A stretch of 30,552 bases of DNA from contig CAKZIX010000185.1 of assembly GCA_936936565.1 (NCBI GenBank), positions 1-30,552 of the forward strand. The letters run 5' to 3'. The stretch is from an uncultured Nocardiaceae bacterium (GTDB lineage: Bacteria; Actinomycetota; Actinomycetes; Mycobacteriales; Mycobacteriaceae). Positions 16,101 to 24,404 of the stretch are shown one piece after another. The notes under the pieces were generated by a model. The model was not told the DNA's origin, did not search any database, and saw nothing but the letters and a program-made list of their open reading frames with translations. The position numbers were made by a program, and so were the translations under genes. How positions within the stretch are numbered: the first letter of the stretch is position 1; the number at the start of each line of letters is the position of its first letter.

Positions 16101-18350
16101 CAGCTCATCCAGAAGCGGGTCCATGTGTGGGCTGTGGAACGCGACATTGCTAGCGACTCGCCGTGACTCAATGCCGGCGCGCGCCAGCTCCGCGCACAAA
16201 CGGTCGATCACTGCGACGTCGCCTGCGACGACCGTGGAGTGCGGAGCGGCGTGGATCGCCGGCACCGCGACGCCATCAGACGGCAGCAACGTGGTGACCG
16301 TGTCCACATCGGAATCGACCATGGCCATCGCGCCCATGCCCGCGACACGCTTGAGCAACGACGAGCGTCGGCAGACGAGGCGGGCGCCAGCGTCGATGTC
16401 GAGTACCCCGGCCGTGACCGCAGCGGCGATCTCGCCAACGGAGTGACCGACGACCGCGGCGGGTTCGAGACCCTGAGCCCGCCATGCGTGTGCCAGCGCG
16501 ACTTGGATCGCGTAGATCATCGGCTGGGTGATGTGCGCTTCGTCGAAGACGCCTTCATGCAGCGCGTCTCGCGGGGACAGGCCGATCTCCTCGAGGAACG
16601 GCGATTCCAGTCGATCGATTACGGCGGCGAATTCCGGCGACTGATCCAGTAGTTCGACGCCCATTCCGGACCATTGGGATCCGTGCCCGGAAAAGACCCA
16701 CACGCATCCCGCCGTATCTGTCGCGGTGTGTCTTCCGAGATGTGTTCGTTCGTCCGGATTGCCATCGGCGAGCCTGCGCAGGCTGTGGATTAGGTCGGAG
16801 GTGCCGTCGGCGGCGATTCCAGCGCGGAACGCGTAATGCTCGCGATGTGTGCCTAGCGTGTGACTGACGTCCTCGACCGCCGGTAGCGTTGCCGCGTCTG
16901 CGAGCGCGTCGGCGAGCCGATTCGCCGACATCGTCAGAGCCTCCTCACTTTTCGCCGAGATCGGAATGACGCAACCCGAGTTGCCGCCTTGCCTCGGCGA
17001 GCCCGTCGCGTCGGCTTGCCGATGCTCTTCGACGATGACGTGGCCGAGCGTGCCGCCATAGCCATAACTCGAGACACCAGCGCGGCGCGGCGAGCGGCTG
17101 CACGGCCAGGCGATTGCACGGTCGACTACCCGGAGCCCGGTCCTTGACCAGTCGATTGTTGAGTTCGGCGCCGAGAAGTTCGCTTGTCGCGGGATCTGGC
17201 CGTGACGTAGGGCGAGGACCGTCTTGATCAGCCCGACCGCACCCGCTCCAGCTTCCAAATGGCCGATCGAAGACTTGACCGAGCCAACCAGGCACGGGTT
17301 CCGGCTGTCACGACCTATCCCGAATACGGCCGCCATCGCTTGGACTTCGACCGGGTCCCCCGTCGGAGTCCCAGTTCCGTGCGCCTCGACGAAATCTACT
17401 GTGGCAGGGTCGATTCCGCATGACGAGTAAGTCTTACGCAGTAGGTTCGTCTGCGCGGCCGAGCTCGGCGCCATGATTCCATTCGTTCGACCATCCTGGT
17501 AGACGCCGCTTCCCCGGATTAACGCCAGAACGCGGTCGCCATCCCGCTTTGCGTCGGCCAGACGCTTCAGTACGACAACGGCTGCGCCCTCCCCGCGCCC
17601 GTAGCCGTCGGCGCCGTCGTCGAACGACTTGCTTCGCCCGTCCGGCGATGTGGCGCCGGCCCGGTCGAGCACGACCGAGAGGCCAGGTCCCGCAATGATA
17701 TTCACTCCTCCGACCAACGCGAGCGGGACTTCGCGCGAGCGCAGCGCCTGGCACGCGATGTGAACGGCTACCAGCGAGGACGAACACGCGGTGTCAACGG
17801 TGAGGCTCGCGCCGCGTAAGTCGAAACAATAGGAGACGCGGTTTGCGATGCCGCACAGCGACGAGCCGATTCCGGTCCACGCTTCGATGCCCGTTGTGTC
17901 TTCGAGCATGCGCCGCCCATAGTCGTCCGAGCCTGCGCCGATGTAGACGCCGGCATCCGATCCGGCGAGGTCGGATGGTCGAATTCCGGCGTCTTCCAAT
18001 GCCTCCCAAGCTGTTTCGAGGACGATACGTTGCTGGGGGTCCATGAGCTCGGCCTCGCGCGGGGATATGCCGAAGAAGTCAGCGTCGAAAGCCGCAGGGT
18101 CGTCGATGAAGTTTGCTGGCGGAAGCCCTTGAATAACCGCCGCATCGGATGCGCTGCGAACGTAAGGTTCCCACCGGTCGGGGGGCACATTTCCCGCAGC
18201 ATTGTCGCCTGCGAAGAGAAAGCGCCAGAGATCGGACGGGGAATGAATTCCGCCCGGCAGTCGGCAGCTCATTCCGACTATCGCGATCGGTTCCAACGCC
18301 GAATCTGCAGCAGTTATTTCAGCCCAGTCAGGCACAGCAAATACCCCCAT
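13098..18350 (-). CDS. Iterative type I PKS, 6-methylsalicylate synthase type
   Basis: This 1750-residue single-module enzyme has the order KS-AT-DH-KR-ACP and the size of bacterial 6-MSA/orsellinate synthases (ChlB1, PokM1, AviM, PtmQ). KS: C189 (DTACSSS), H324 (EAHGTGT), H364 (SSIGHLE). AT: S637 (GHSVGE), and VAFHS at about 736-740 where malonyl-specific ATs have an AFH motif. DH: H939 in HPIGGVEIVP, the form seen in 6-MSA-type enzymes. KR: GGLGALG and the SSC...YAAANAYLD catalytic pair. ACP: S1697 in GLDSVM. There is no ER or thioesterase, so the product must be removed by a transferase; the adjacent KAS III is the obvious one. A KR suggests 6-MSA rather than orsellinate. The ATG at 18350 lacks a strong RBS, so the exact start is uncertain. 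Confidence 0.95.
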   Translation of the reverse strand: MGVFAVPDWAEITAADSALEPIAIVGMSCRLPGGIHSPSDLWRFLFAGDNAAGNVPPDRWEPYVRSASDAAVIQGLPPANFIDDPAAFDADFFGISPREAELMDPQQRIVLETAWEALEDAGIRPSDLAGSDAGVYIGAGSDDYGRRMLEDTTGIEAWTGIGSSLCGIANRVSYCFDLRGASLTVDTACSSSLVAVHIACQALRSREVPLALVGGVNIIAGPGLSVVLDRAGATSPDGRSKSFDDGADGYGRGEGAAVVVLKRLADAKRDGDRVLALIRGSGVYQDGRTNGIMAPSSAAQTNLLRKTYSSCGIDPATVDFVEAHGTGTPTGDPVEVQAMAAVFGIGRDSRNPCLVGSVKSSIGHLEAGAGAVGLIKTVLALRHGQIPRQANFSAPNSTIDWSRTGLRVVDRAIAWPCSRSPRRAGVSSYGYGGTLGHVIVEEHRQADATGSPRQGGNSGCVIPISAKSEEALTMSANRLADALADAATLPAVEDVSHTLGTHREHYAFRAGIAADGTSDLIHSLRRLADGNPDERTHLGRHTATDTAGCVWVFSGHGSQWSGMGVELLDQSPEFAAVIDRLESPFLEEIGLSPRDALHEGVFDEAHITQPMIYAIQVALAHAWRAQGLEPAAVVGHSVGEIAAAVTAGVLDIDAGARLVCRRSSLLKRVAGMGAMAMVDSDVDTVTTLLPSDGVAVPAIHAAPHSTVVAGDVAVIDRLCAELARAGIESRRVASNVAFHSPHMDPLLDELRSAASDLPVKPASVRLYTTALEDARAHVARDADYWAANLRNPVRFTQAVAAAASDGHRAFLEISPHPIVAHSITETLTANDVTEAIVAHTMRRHRPQLSTLLANKAFLYAHGTEIEWSKVGGRFIDLPTTSWRHRRYWYAGQPTTAQGPLHNPSSHSLLAASVDVHAIPGVSTWHTTVDYRTRPYPGSHPIGGVEIVPAAVIVNTLLSARAVSAPTDRTGLRGVEFRSPLALNGPREIQVVVENDRVSLASRSSKRAETETWGVHATAELFDASSHAFERLDLERIRQRCAVELSADHIVNHLESVGVADTGFEWRVTSVRRNETETIALVDVGAERPFAPLIDAATSIATIVLSNNDRLKMVARVEAIVTLADRLPASAAVHVRIRDGLSDVVDVTIARDDGEPFAHIGGLCYRDPERPSDAPADVGHLIHATAWHPLPLPKKPRRGRRAPKRLIVLGDPALAAALADVTDTVTTTIVAGPDQLTGTTIDNRTAVLIAPPRTNTDESSNSAASQAAWLLSETIQRLAGSGSGARVWAVTRGAREAETLESLSDSTLWGVGRVLANEHPELWGGIVDLEATPTSTSLSRLVEIVTVQPHEDVVAARGDDLAVARLVPVAPPSATTGVHCRKDASYLITGGLGALGLIVASWLVDRGARSIVLLSRSGLGSADASDAVDPEGIQRQLDAIETMRSRGASVTIVAADVGDAPTLHASLRQATADLPPIRGVVHAAGVLDNRAALDINHASLTTVMHPKVSGARLLHELFPPGTVDFFVLFSSCGPLLGLHGQTAYAAANAYLDGLARHRHHSGVTDTISFQWTSWRGLGMSTSSAVIDAELAARGTGDISVDEALRCWDLACTSQQAELAILRTIDSDHTAMRLPLLSELTAVHGSNGEITPHEWLDNHGSADLDRVESEVRRHIAHETRIPAEEITGSRSLTEMGLDSVMTLAIRRALERTFHLRLPASMLWERPTTSGIALYIADQLTSAATTDDAGTQL

Positions 18351-18480
18351 TCAACTTATGAACTCGCCCAGGCAAAGGGAAGCGGCACGAGTCCTGAAAC
18401 AACTCCTAATGCGATAAACTCACTAGCCCGGGAGAACGAAATAAAACTACTACGACAAACTGGGAGAAGTGGTACGCGTC

Positions 18481-19515
18481 CTATTCTTCGAATGCCTTGA
18501 CGACGGCGCACATCCATGTGAATCCGCCGCCGGCCCCGATGAGTACCGCGTATTTTCCGGGCTCAACAATCTCGCCCTCGTAGAGGGCGTTGAGATCAGC
18601 TGCCCAGTCCGAACACCCGAGGTGACCGCTTGTGGAATCGAACCGGAGCTTTCTGACCCGCAGCGTTTCGAACTCGGGCAGATAAATCGCCTCCAACGTG
18701 TTTGTGCCCACTCGCGGCAGCGCTATCACGTCGAGTTCCTTGGCAATGTCGGTCACTCCGGCCTCTGCGAGCGTTTCGAACAGTAGGGTGCGTACTTGGG
18801 ACCGCGCGGTTGTGAATACGAAGTCCTGCCCAAGCATTTCAATCGCTTCGTCGGTCACCTCGCGGAAATCGGCAGGTAACCCGCTGGCCAGCGGATAATC
18901 GTTGAACGGCGCCGATCCCCTGTTCATCACCTCGAATGCGACTGTCGTCCGGGTACCGATCGCCTCCAATCGGAACGGGCTCGGGCGGTCTGCCGAGGTC
19001 GACATCACGATGGCCGTGCCACAGTCGCCCAATGCCAGCGACGGCTGACAGTTCCACCGGTCGATGCCCGGCGCGGCGAATCGGTCCGCCGACGTGACCA
19101 GGGCTGTCTGCTCTTGCTCGACCGCGGACAAGCGGAGCGCGGCGATCTGGAGTGCCAACGCGCCGCCGTCGCACCCTTGGTGGATCGCGATGGGTAGGCA
19201 ATTTGTGGCGCCCAACTGGTTCGCAATGTAGTGGGGCGGCGACCACAGGTCGTGGCCCTGATAGTACAACCAGGAATGAATTAGAAGATCGACTTCGGCG
19301 GCTTTGCGGTCGGCGCGGTCAAGTGCCGAGTCGGCCGCGCGGATCGCCATTTCCGGCGCCGCGATGTTGTCTGCCACCGGTACGGCCACAACTCCGGTCA
19401 ACAAGGCGTCGGCATGACTGAGAATTCCCTCGGAAACCGCGTTGGCCACGGTCTGTTTGCGACTTGGAAACCAGGCCGCGACGGATTCAATCCATATGTC
19501 GGCGTCGAATTTCAT
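18481..19515 (-). CDS. KAS III-like acyltransferase for the 6-MSA unit
   Basis: The ATG at 19515 gives 344 aa, the usual KAS III length, with GGAGGGAGG about 11 bases upstream. The frame is open to 19785 but that extension is Cys/Arg-rich and is left out. The nucleophile is C115 in HQGCDGGAL. The thiolase-like second half contains ALGDCGTAIV, SGHLGCSDW (H298, D303) and the Gly-rich end GAGGGFTW. The position that is His in FabH (PHQAN) appears to read LPRVGTN here, so the catalytic set differs from housekeeping FabH. Homologues (ChlB3, PtmR) move 6-MSA or related aryl groups from an iterative PKS to a carrier or directly to an aminocyclitol. As the first gene of the operon, directly before the PKS, it most likely offloads 6-methylsalicylate onto the cyclitol. 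Confidence 0.9.
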   Translation of the reverse strand: MKFDADIWIESVAAWFPSRKQTVANAVSEGILSHADALLTGVVAVPVADNIAAPEMAIRAADSALDRADRKAAEVDLLIHSWLYYQGHDLWSPPHYIANQLGATNCLPIAIHQGCDGGALALQIAALRLSAVEQEQTALVTSADRFAAPGIDRWNCQPSLALGDCGTAIVMSTSADRPSPFRLEAIGTRTTVAFEVMNRGSAPFNDYPLASGLPADFREVTDEAIEMLGQDFVFTTARSQVRTLLFETLAEAGVTDIAKELDVIALPRVGTNTLEAIYLPEFETLRVRKLRFDSTSGHLGCSDWAADLNALYEGEIVEPGKYAVLIGAGGGFTWMCAVVKAFEE

Positions 19516-20108
19516 GCAACGCTGAGCCTCCCTCCACAGCGCGCAGAGGTACCCCCCTGTCGCAAAAAGCTCGTCGTAAAATTTCCCCATGTGGCAAACT
19601 TGGCACGGCCACCCGAAGTGACGTCTTCCACCACATTGTGTGCCGGTTCGTTGCCCTCGGCGACCAGTAGACAGTGGACCGTTGCGCGTGTCAACCCCGC
19701 GCGCCGAAAATAGCTTGCAGCAAACACTATTCGCGCTGGTGAACTCGGCGTGTCGCCGGTGATCATGAAAGGTGTTGTGCTGCATCCATGTTGATCCGCA
19801 GCCTTTCGCTGCACCAACCGTCTACGCCTGACGCGCGTCCCAGACGCGACGTCAGCTCTAATGAGGACAAGCATGCTCATGGTCCACTTTGGCCGACGAA
19901 GGCAAATGCGGATCCGCTTTCCAAATGCAATGATTTAGACTGCGGTACACCGGAATTCACCGTCACGTCGACCAACGTTCCAACACAAATCGAGGCGCGG
20001 TGGATGATGGATGCGCTGCGGCGATCGAGCACCTTGCTAACATTCCTTTTCGTGTCAGACACAAAGGTGGGGGAAGTACACCAACACGAGGCCACTCTCG
20101 TCGACTCG
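19516..20108. other. Divergent regulatory region between the operon and emb
   Basis: About 590 bases separate the KAS III start (minus strand) from the preferred emb start (plus strand). Frames open on either strand here have no RBS and no recognisable protein. The region is less GC-rich than the genes and holds a good minus-strand promoter candidate (19666-19694). It presumably drives both directions. No regulator gene lies in or next to it. Confidence 0.5.
19666..19694 (-). promoter_or_regulatory. Candidate promoter of the biosynthetic operon
   Basis: Read on the minus strand there is a perfect TTGACA (19694-19689), a 17-base spacer and TCTACT (19671-19666; four of six consensus bases). 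Transcription would begin near 19658 and give a leader of roughly 145 bases before the KAS III ATG. The match is to the housekeeping sigma consensus and is a prediction only. Confidence 0.4.
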
Positions 20109-23100
20109 ATGGGTGAGGCTGCGATCGAGCAGAGCCAGACGACGCGGGTGGACCGCGGTCGTGTCGCGTCGGCACCGCGAGCGTGGGCGATCATCACGGG
20201 GCTGATCGCCATTGCGGCGGCGTTGTCACTCCCGTTCTTGCCCGTCGATCAAGACCAGGCGAGCGTTTCGTGGCCACAGACCAGCGACATGACATCCGTG
20301 ACCGCGCCATTGGTGTCGTACGCACCGCTTCGTCTGACCGCGGACGTCCCTTGTTCGGTGCTCGTATCACTGGCCGATCGCGGCGGTGTCGCGGTCGCAA
20401 CTGTGCCCCCGCAATCGCCCGATATGGAGCGATACGGCTTCGTCGTCAAGGTCGTACCCCGCAGCGACGGGGGTGGCCGCGTCGATGTGGTGTCACGCAA
20501 CGTGCTGGTGTGGTCGGCGCCCCTGGATGCCGTTCGTGGCAGTTCGTGCACGCTGAGTGTGGAGGTCGAACCAACCCGAGCATCCGCGACGTTGGCCGGC
20601 CCGTACACAATCCCTGCAGCGAACACCGTGCACGACGGCGACATGCGACCCCAAGTTGTCGGCGTGTTTACCGGACTCACCGGCACCGCGCCCATCGGCC
20701 TGCGTGTCGACATCGACATCGATTCGCGGTTCTCGTCCTCACCAACACCGCTGAAATTCGCCGTGATCTTGCTGTGTCTCGGGGCGACGCTGGCATCGCT
20801 GGTGGCGTTGCATCGTCTGGACTGCTCGGACGGCCGGAAAGCACGTCGATTCCTCCCAGCACGGTGGTGGACGGTGCGCCCGCTCGATGTCGTCGTCGTC
20901 GCGACGTTGCTGGTCTGGCATTTCATCGGTGCCAACACCGCCGACGACGGCTACCAACTGGGTATGGCGCGCGCATCCGACGGCGCCGGGTACATGGCGA
21001 ACTACTTTCGGTGGTTCGGCGTCCCGGAAGCGCCGTTCGGCACCCCGTACTACGACGTGTTGGCTGCGCTGGCCAAGATCTCAACCGCTAGTCCATGGGT
21101 GCGCCTGCCGGCTCTTCTCGCCGGGATCCTCGCATGGTTCGTGATCAGCCGAGAGGTCGCGCCACGGCTCGGTGCTGCGATACGCAGCGATCGACTCGCC
21201 CTCTGGACCGGCGCGATGGTATTCCTGGCCTTTTGGCTCCCCTACAACAACGGGCTGCGGCCGGAACCGATCGTCGCGCTCGGTGTTCTCCTCACCTGGT
21301 GCTCGGTCGAGCGAGCGATCGCCACTGGCCGTCTGCTGCCCGCGGCCGTGGCGATCGTGCTCGGCGCGCTCACTCTCACAGTTGGGCCATCTGGACTGAT
21401 TTGTTTCGCGGCACTGATCGCCGGCGCGCGGTCCGTCGTCCGGATCGTTGTACGGCGCGCCCGTATCGTCGGCTACTTGCCGTTGCTGCTGCCGATGCTT
21501 GCGTGCGGTGTCGTCATCCTGACCGCCGTGTTCGCCGACCAGACGCTAGCTACAGTTCGGGAAATGTCGCATGTGCACAGCGAAATTGGACCGAAGGTGG
21601 CATGGTTCCTCGAGTACTTGCGTTATCAGTACCTCCTGCAAATCACCGTCGACGGGTCGCTCTCCCGCAGGTTCGGTGTCTTCATGCTCGTTCTCGGGCT
21701 CGCCGTCTGCATGGTGACGATGCTGCGGCGCGGCGGCCGGATCCCCGGCGTAGCCGTTGGGCCATCACACAGGATCATCGGCATCACGGCCAGCGCATTC
21801 GCGCTCATGATGTTCACGCCCACCAAGTGGACCCACCATTTCGGAATCTATGCCGGCGTTGCCGGAGCAGTCGCCATCCTCACCGCCTGCGCGGTTTCAC
21901 CACGGGTCATGCGGCCACGGCGCAACCGTGCTCTCTTCGCGGCGGCCGTCTTCTTCGCGCTCACAATGTGCTTGGTCAGCACCAACGGCTACTGGTACGT
22001 GTCCAGCTGGGGTATCCCCTGGTGGGACAAGCCGCCGACGCTCGGCGGACTTGGGCTGTCCACGATCGCCCTCGGACTGACCGTTCTCGCCCTCGCGGCC
22101 GCGGCCTGGTTCCACGTCTGGCCCGACGATCCACGTCAATCGCGGCCAGTCCGCGACCGGATCGCCGGCCTACCGGTGCTCACGATCACCGCCACCGCAA
22201 TGGTGCTCTTCGAAGTCCTATCATTCGCCAAAGCCGCCACACAGTACCCGAGCTACTCGATCGCAAAGTCGAACGTTCGTGCGGCGATCGCAGGCGGCTG
22301 CGGCCTCGCAGACGACGTGCTCGTCGAGAACGACCCGAACGGCTCCATCCTCAAACCCGTAGCAACCAACGACGCCGCAGCGGCACTCGCCGGCACCGAC
22401 TCTTCTGGGTTCACGCCCAACGGCGTCGCAGCCGATCTCAGCTCAGACGAAACCGAGTCAACGACTGGCACGGCAAATTCGGTCTCGACCGACACCGCCG
22501 ATCGCAACACCACACAAAGCTCCGCCGGAACCGGCGGCGGCGCCGGAACAACCGGCACCAACGGCAGCAGCGTCGCGCTCCCATACGGCTTCAACCCCGC
22601 AACGACCCCGGTGCTCGGCAGCTTTCGAATCGGCGAACAAGCTCCCGCTCATCTCACAACTGGGTGGTATCGCCTCCCCGCCACCGGCCCGACGGGAACA
22701 CGCGGCGACATCATCGCCATCGCCGCCGCCGGACGCGTACGGTCCGTCGACAAAGACGGAATCGTCACCTACGGCCAAGACGTGGAGGTCGAATACGGGA
22801 CGACTGATCCCGATGGCGCCGTATCCCCACTCGGGCGCACCGTCCCCATAGATATCGGACCGCAGCCGTCCTGGCGCAATCTGCGAGTCCCCCTCGACCA
22901 ACTCCCCGCCCAAGCGGACGCGATCCGAATCCTGGTGAGCGACAAAGACCTTGGTTCCGATCAATGGGTGGCGGTCACGCCGCCCAGAGTGCCACGTACC
23001 CAGACCCTCAACACACTACTCGGAACCGACACACCCGTGCTGCTCGACTGGGCCGTAGGACTCAACTTCCCCTGCCAGAACCTCATTGCGCACCGTGTCG

Positions 23101-23384
23101 GCGTAGCCCAAATTCCCACCTACCGGATCCTGCCCGACCGCATTGGCGCAATCACCACCAATATGTGGCAAGCTCACGACGGAGGTGGCCCGCTCGGATG
23201 GACACAGCTGCTGCTCAGTGCTCGCACAATTCCGTCCTATCTCAACCATGACTGGCATCGCGACTGGGGCGAGATTGAGCAGTACACACCAATCGATCCA
23301 GCCGCCGCCCAAGGAGACGTCGCCATTCGTGAGACTGAACGCTGGGGATGGTGGAACCCCGGCCGAATCATCACCCACTACTGA
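20109..23384 (+). CDS. Emb-family cell-wall arabinosyltransferase (GT-C)
   Basis: From the ATG at 20109 the protein is 1091 aa, matching EmbA/B/C (about 1094-1098 aa). In-frame codons upstream to 19788 would add 107 residues with no Emb likeness. Order seen: a short cytoplasmic tail, a first membrane helix (about residues 27-43), an extracytoplasmic N-terminal domain, many further membrane helices, and a C-terminal carbohydrate-binding domain (GWYRLPA, VLLDWAVGLNFPCQN, GGGPLGWTQLL, WGWWNPG). The GT-C active-site motif is NTADDGYQLGMAR, with the DD pair intact. The Met seven residues after the first Asp corresponds to EmbB Met306, where ethambutol-resistance changes cluster, and is unchanged. 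Emb enzymes polymerise arabinose from decaprenyl-phosphoarabinose into arabinogalactan or LAM. A Ser/Thr/Gly-rich loop of about 80 residues (around 22440-22570) precedes the C-terminal domain. A lone emb on an island beside a biosynthetic operon is unusual. Confidence 0.95.
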   Translation: MGEAAIEQSQTTRVDRGRVASAPRAWAIITGLIAIAAALSLPFLPVDQDQASVSWPQTSDMTSVTAPLVSYAPLRLTADVPCSVLVSLADRGGVAVATVPPQSPDMERYGFVVKVVPRSDGGGRVDVVSRNVLVWSAPLDAVRGSSCTLSVEVEPTRASATLAGPYTIPAANTVHDGDMRPQVVGVFTGLTGTAPIGLRVDIDIDSRFSSSPTPLKFAVILLCLGATLASLVALHRLDCSDGRKARRFLPARWWTVRPLDVVVVATLLVWHFIGANTADDGYQLGMARASDGAGYMANYFRWFGVPEAPFGTPYYDVLAALAKISTASPWVRLPALLAGILAWFVISREVAPRLGAAIRSDRLALWTGAMVFLAFWLPYNNGLRPEPIVALGVLLTWCSVERAIATGRLLPAAVAIVLGALTLTVGPSGLICFAALIAGARSVVRIVVRRARIVGYLPLLLPMLACGVVILTAVFADQTLATVREMSHVHSEIGPKVAWFLEYLRYQYLLQITVDGSLSRRFGVFMLVLGLAVCMVTMLRRGGRIPGVAVGPSHRIIGITASAFALMMFTPTKWTHHFGIYAGVAGAVAILTACAVSPRVMRPRRNRALFAAAVFFALTMCLVSTNGYWYVSSWGIPWWDKPPTLGGLGLSTIALGLTVLALAAAAWFHVWPDDPRQSRPVRDRIAGLPVLTITATAMVLFEVLSFAKAATQYPSYSIAKSNVRAAIAGGCGLADDVLVENDPNGSILKPVATNDAAAALAGTDSSGFTPNGVAADLSSDETESTTGTANSVSTDTADRNTTQSSAGTGGGAGTTGTNGSSVALPYGFNPATTPVLGSFRIGEQAPAHLTTGWYRLPATGPTGTRGDIIAIAAAGRVRSVDKDGIVTYGQDVEVEYGTTDPDGAVSPLGRTVPIDIGPQPSWRNLRVPLDQLPAQADAIRILVSDKDLGSDQWVAVTPPRVPRTQTLNTLLGTDTPVLLDWAVGLNFPCQNLIAHRVGVAQIPTYRILPDRIGAITTNMWQAHDGGGPLGWTQLLLSARTIPSYLNHDWHRDWGEIEQYTPIDPAAAQGDVAIRETERWGWWNPGRIITHY

Positions 23385-23688
23385 CCCGTCGCGGTCACCG
23401 CGCCCGCGGACCGGTAGCCCTCAAGTCCGTTCTCATCTCCTGACCGATAGCCGCACCAGAGTCACGTTTGGGGGCCGAACCGAATCCTCCGCGCAGATAA
23501 CCGCATTCCAGTTCGATATCGGCGTCGCCCGTGAAGCGAGCCGGCAAGATCGAGGCCCACCCCCGAGCGGTGATTGTTCGCCGCTTGCCATAGCGACCGG
23601 TGCCGGGTTCGCTGTCACGGCTGACCGACGTCGACGCAGAAACGCCGGGACTCGGCTACTTTCGGAAAAGCGAGGGAGGTCTTCGGCG
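23385..23688 (+). other. Gap after emb, nothing identified
   Basis: No convincing gene, hairpin terminator or RNA is seen. The right end carries a GGAGG about 12 bases before the ATG of the next, broken gene. Confidence 0.5.
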
Positions 23689-24309
23689 ATGAGATTCAGG
23701 AAGGGTGTTGCGCGCGCTGACGATCGCACGCACACGGCCCCAGCGTGGTGGGAGTACGCCCGTGTCACCGCGCATCGGCCTCGTGCGGGCCTGCCGTTGC
23801 AGACCTGCGACGCGCGGGGGCCAGTCATGGACCGCGACGAGACGCCCTATCTCTGCGGCGACGGCTGGATCGCGCACTATCGGCGCGGTTCGCCGTCTAC
23901 GACCCGCCGCCGTTCATCGCCGTCGGCACGCCGGGGTTCGTGCTGAGTTGGATGGCCGGCGCCGCGGTCGGCAACTCACGCGCGCCGGGCTGCGCGACGA
24001 TCCGACGAACTGCGTTGGCGCGGTCACCAGCCGACGCCACTGATCGCCACCAACAAAGCGATCCGCTGCATCGACCCCCTATCGGTTGGGAGCCCTACTA
24101 CTGCATACTGTCCGAGTCCATGTCGATTTGCAAGACTGGTCACTGGTGCTCGGCTTCGGCGGCGTGTCGGACCCGCTGCGGATCTCCGGATTCCCTGCAC
24201 CGACGATCCGCCTGCTGGTCGCGCACCACCTCGGCATGGACTGGCCCGGCGATCCGCGCTTCTCCCCCTCGCCGAAACTGTCCTCGATCCGCAGCCCGAA
24301 TCGCAATAG
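23689..24309 (+). pseudogene. Broken gene of unknown function
   Basis: The ATG at 23689 follows GGGAGG by about 11 bases. The protein starts MRFRKGVARADDRTHTAPAW and reaches DRDETPYLCGDGWIAHYRR near 23885. Plausible sequence then continues in other frames: VYDPPPFIAVGTPGFVLSW, then LQDWSLVLGFGGVSDPLRIS and PAPTIRLLVAHHLGMDWPGD, ending LAETVLDPQPESQ before a TAG at 24307. At least three frame changes (near 23885, 24100 and 24265) are needed to read through. The pieces are coherent and in order, so this is one decayed gene of about 205 codons rather than several small ones. The family is not recognised. Confidence 0.6.
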
Positions 24310-24404
24310 CCTTGCACGACCTCGGCCACCAAATGAGTCTCGCGCGTAGAGCATCGCCGGTCGAAACGATGCTCGACGCTCACCAGCGCTGCGCGGTGCC
24401 CCAG

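Noticed and set aside
19516..19785. 90-codon N-terminal extension of the KAS III gene
   Set aside because: The extension is Cys/Arg-rich and unlike any KAS III; the internal ATG has a strong RBS and gives the family length.
21095..22807. Long plus-strand frame (570 codons) inside emb
   Set aside because: Arg/His-rich shadow of the emb frame; emb shows clear Emb family motifs through the same bases.
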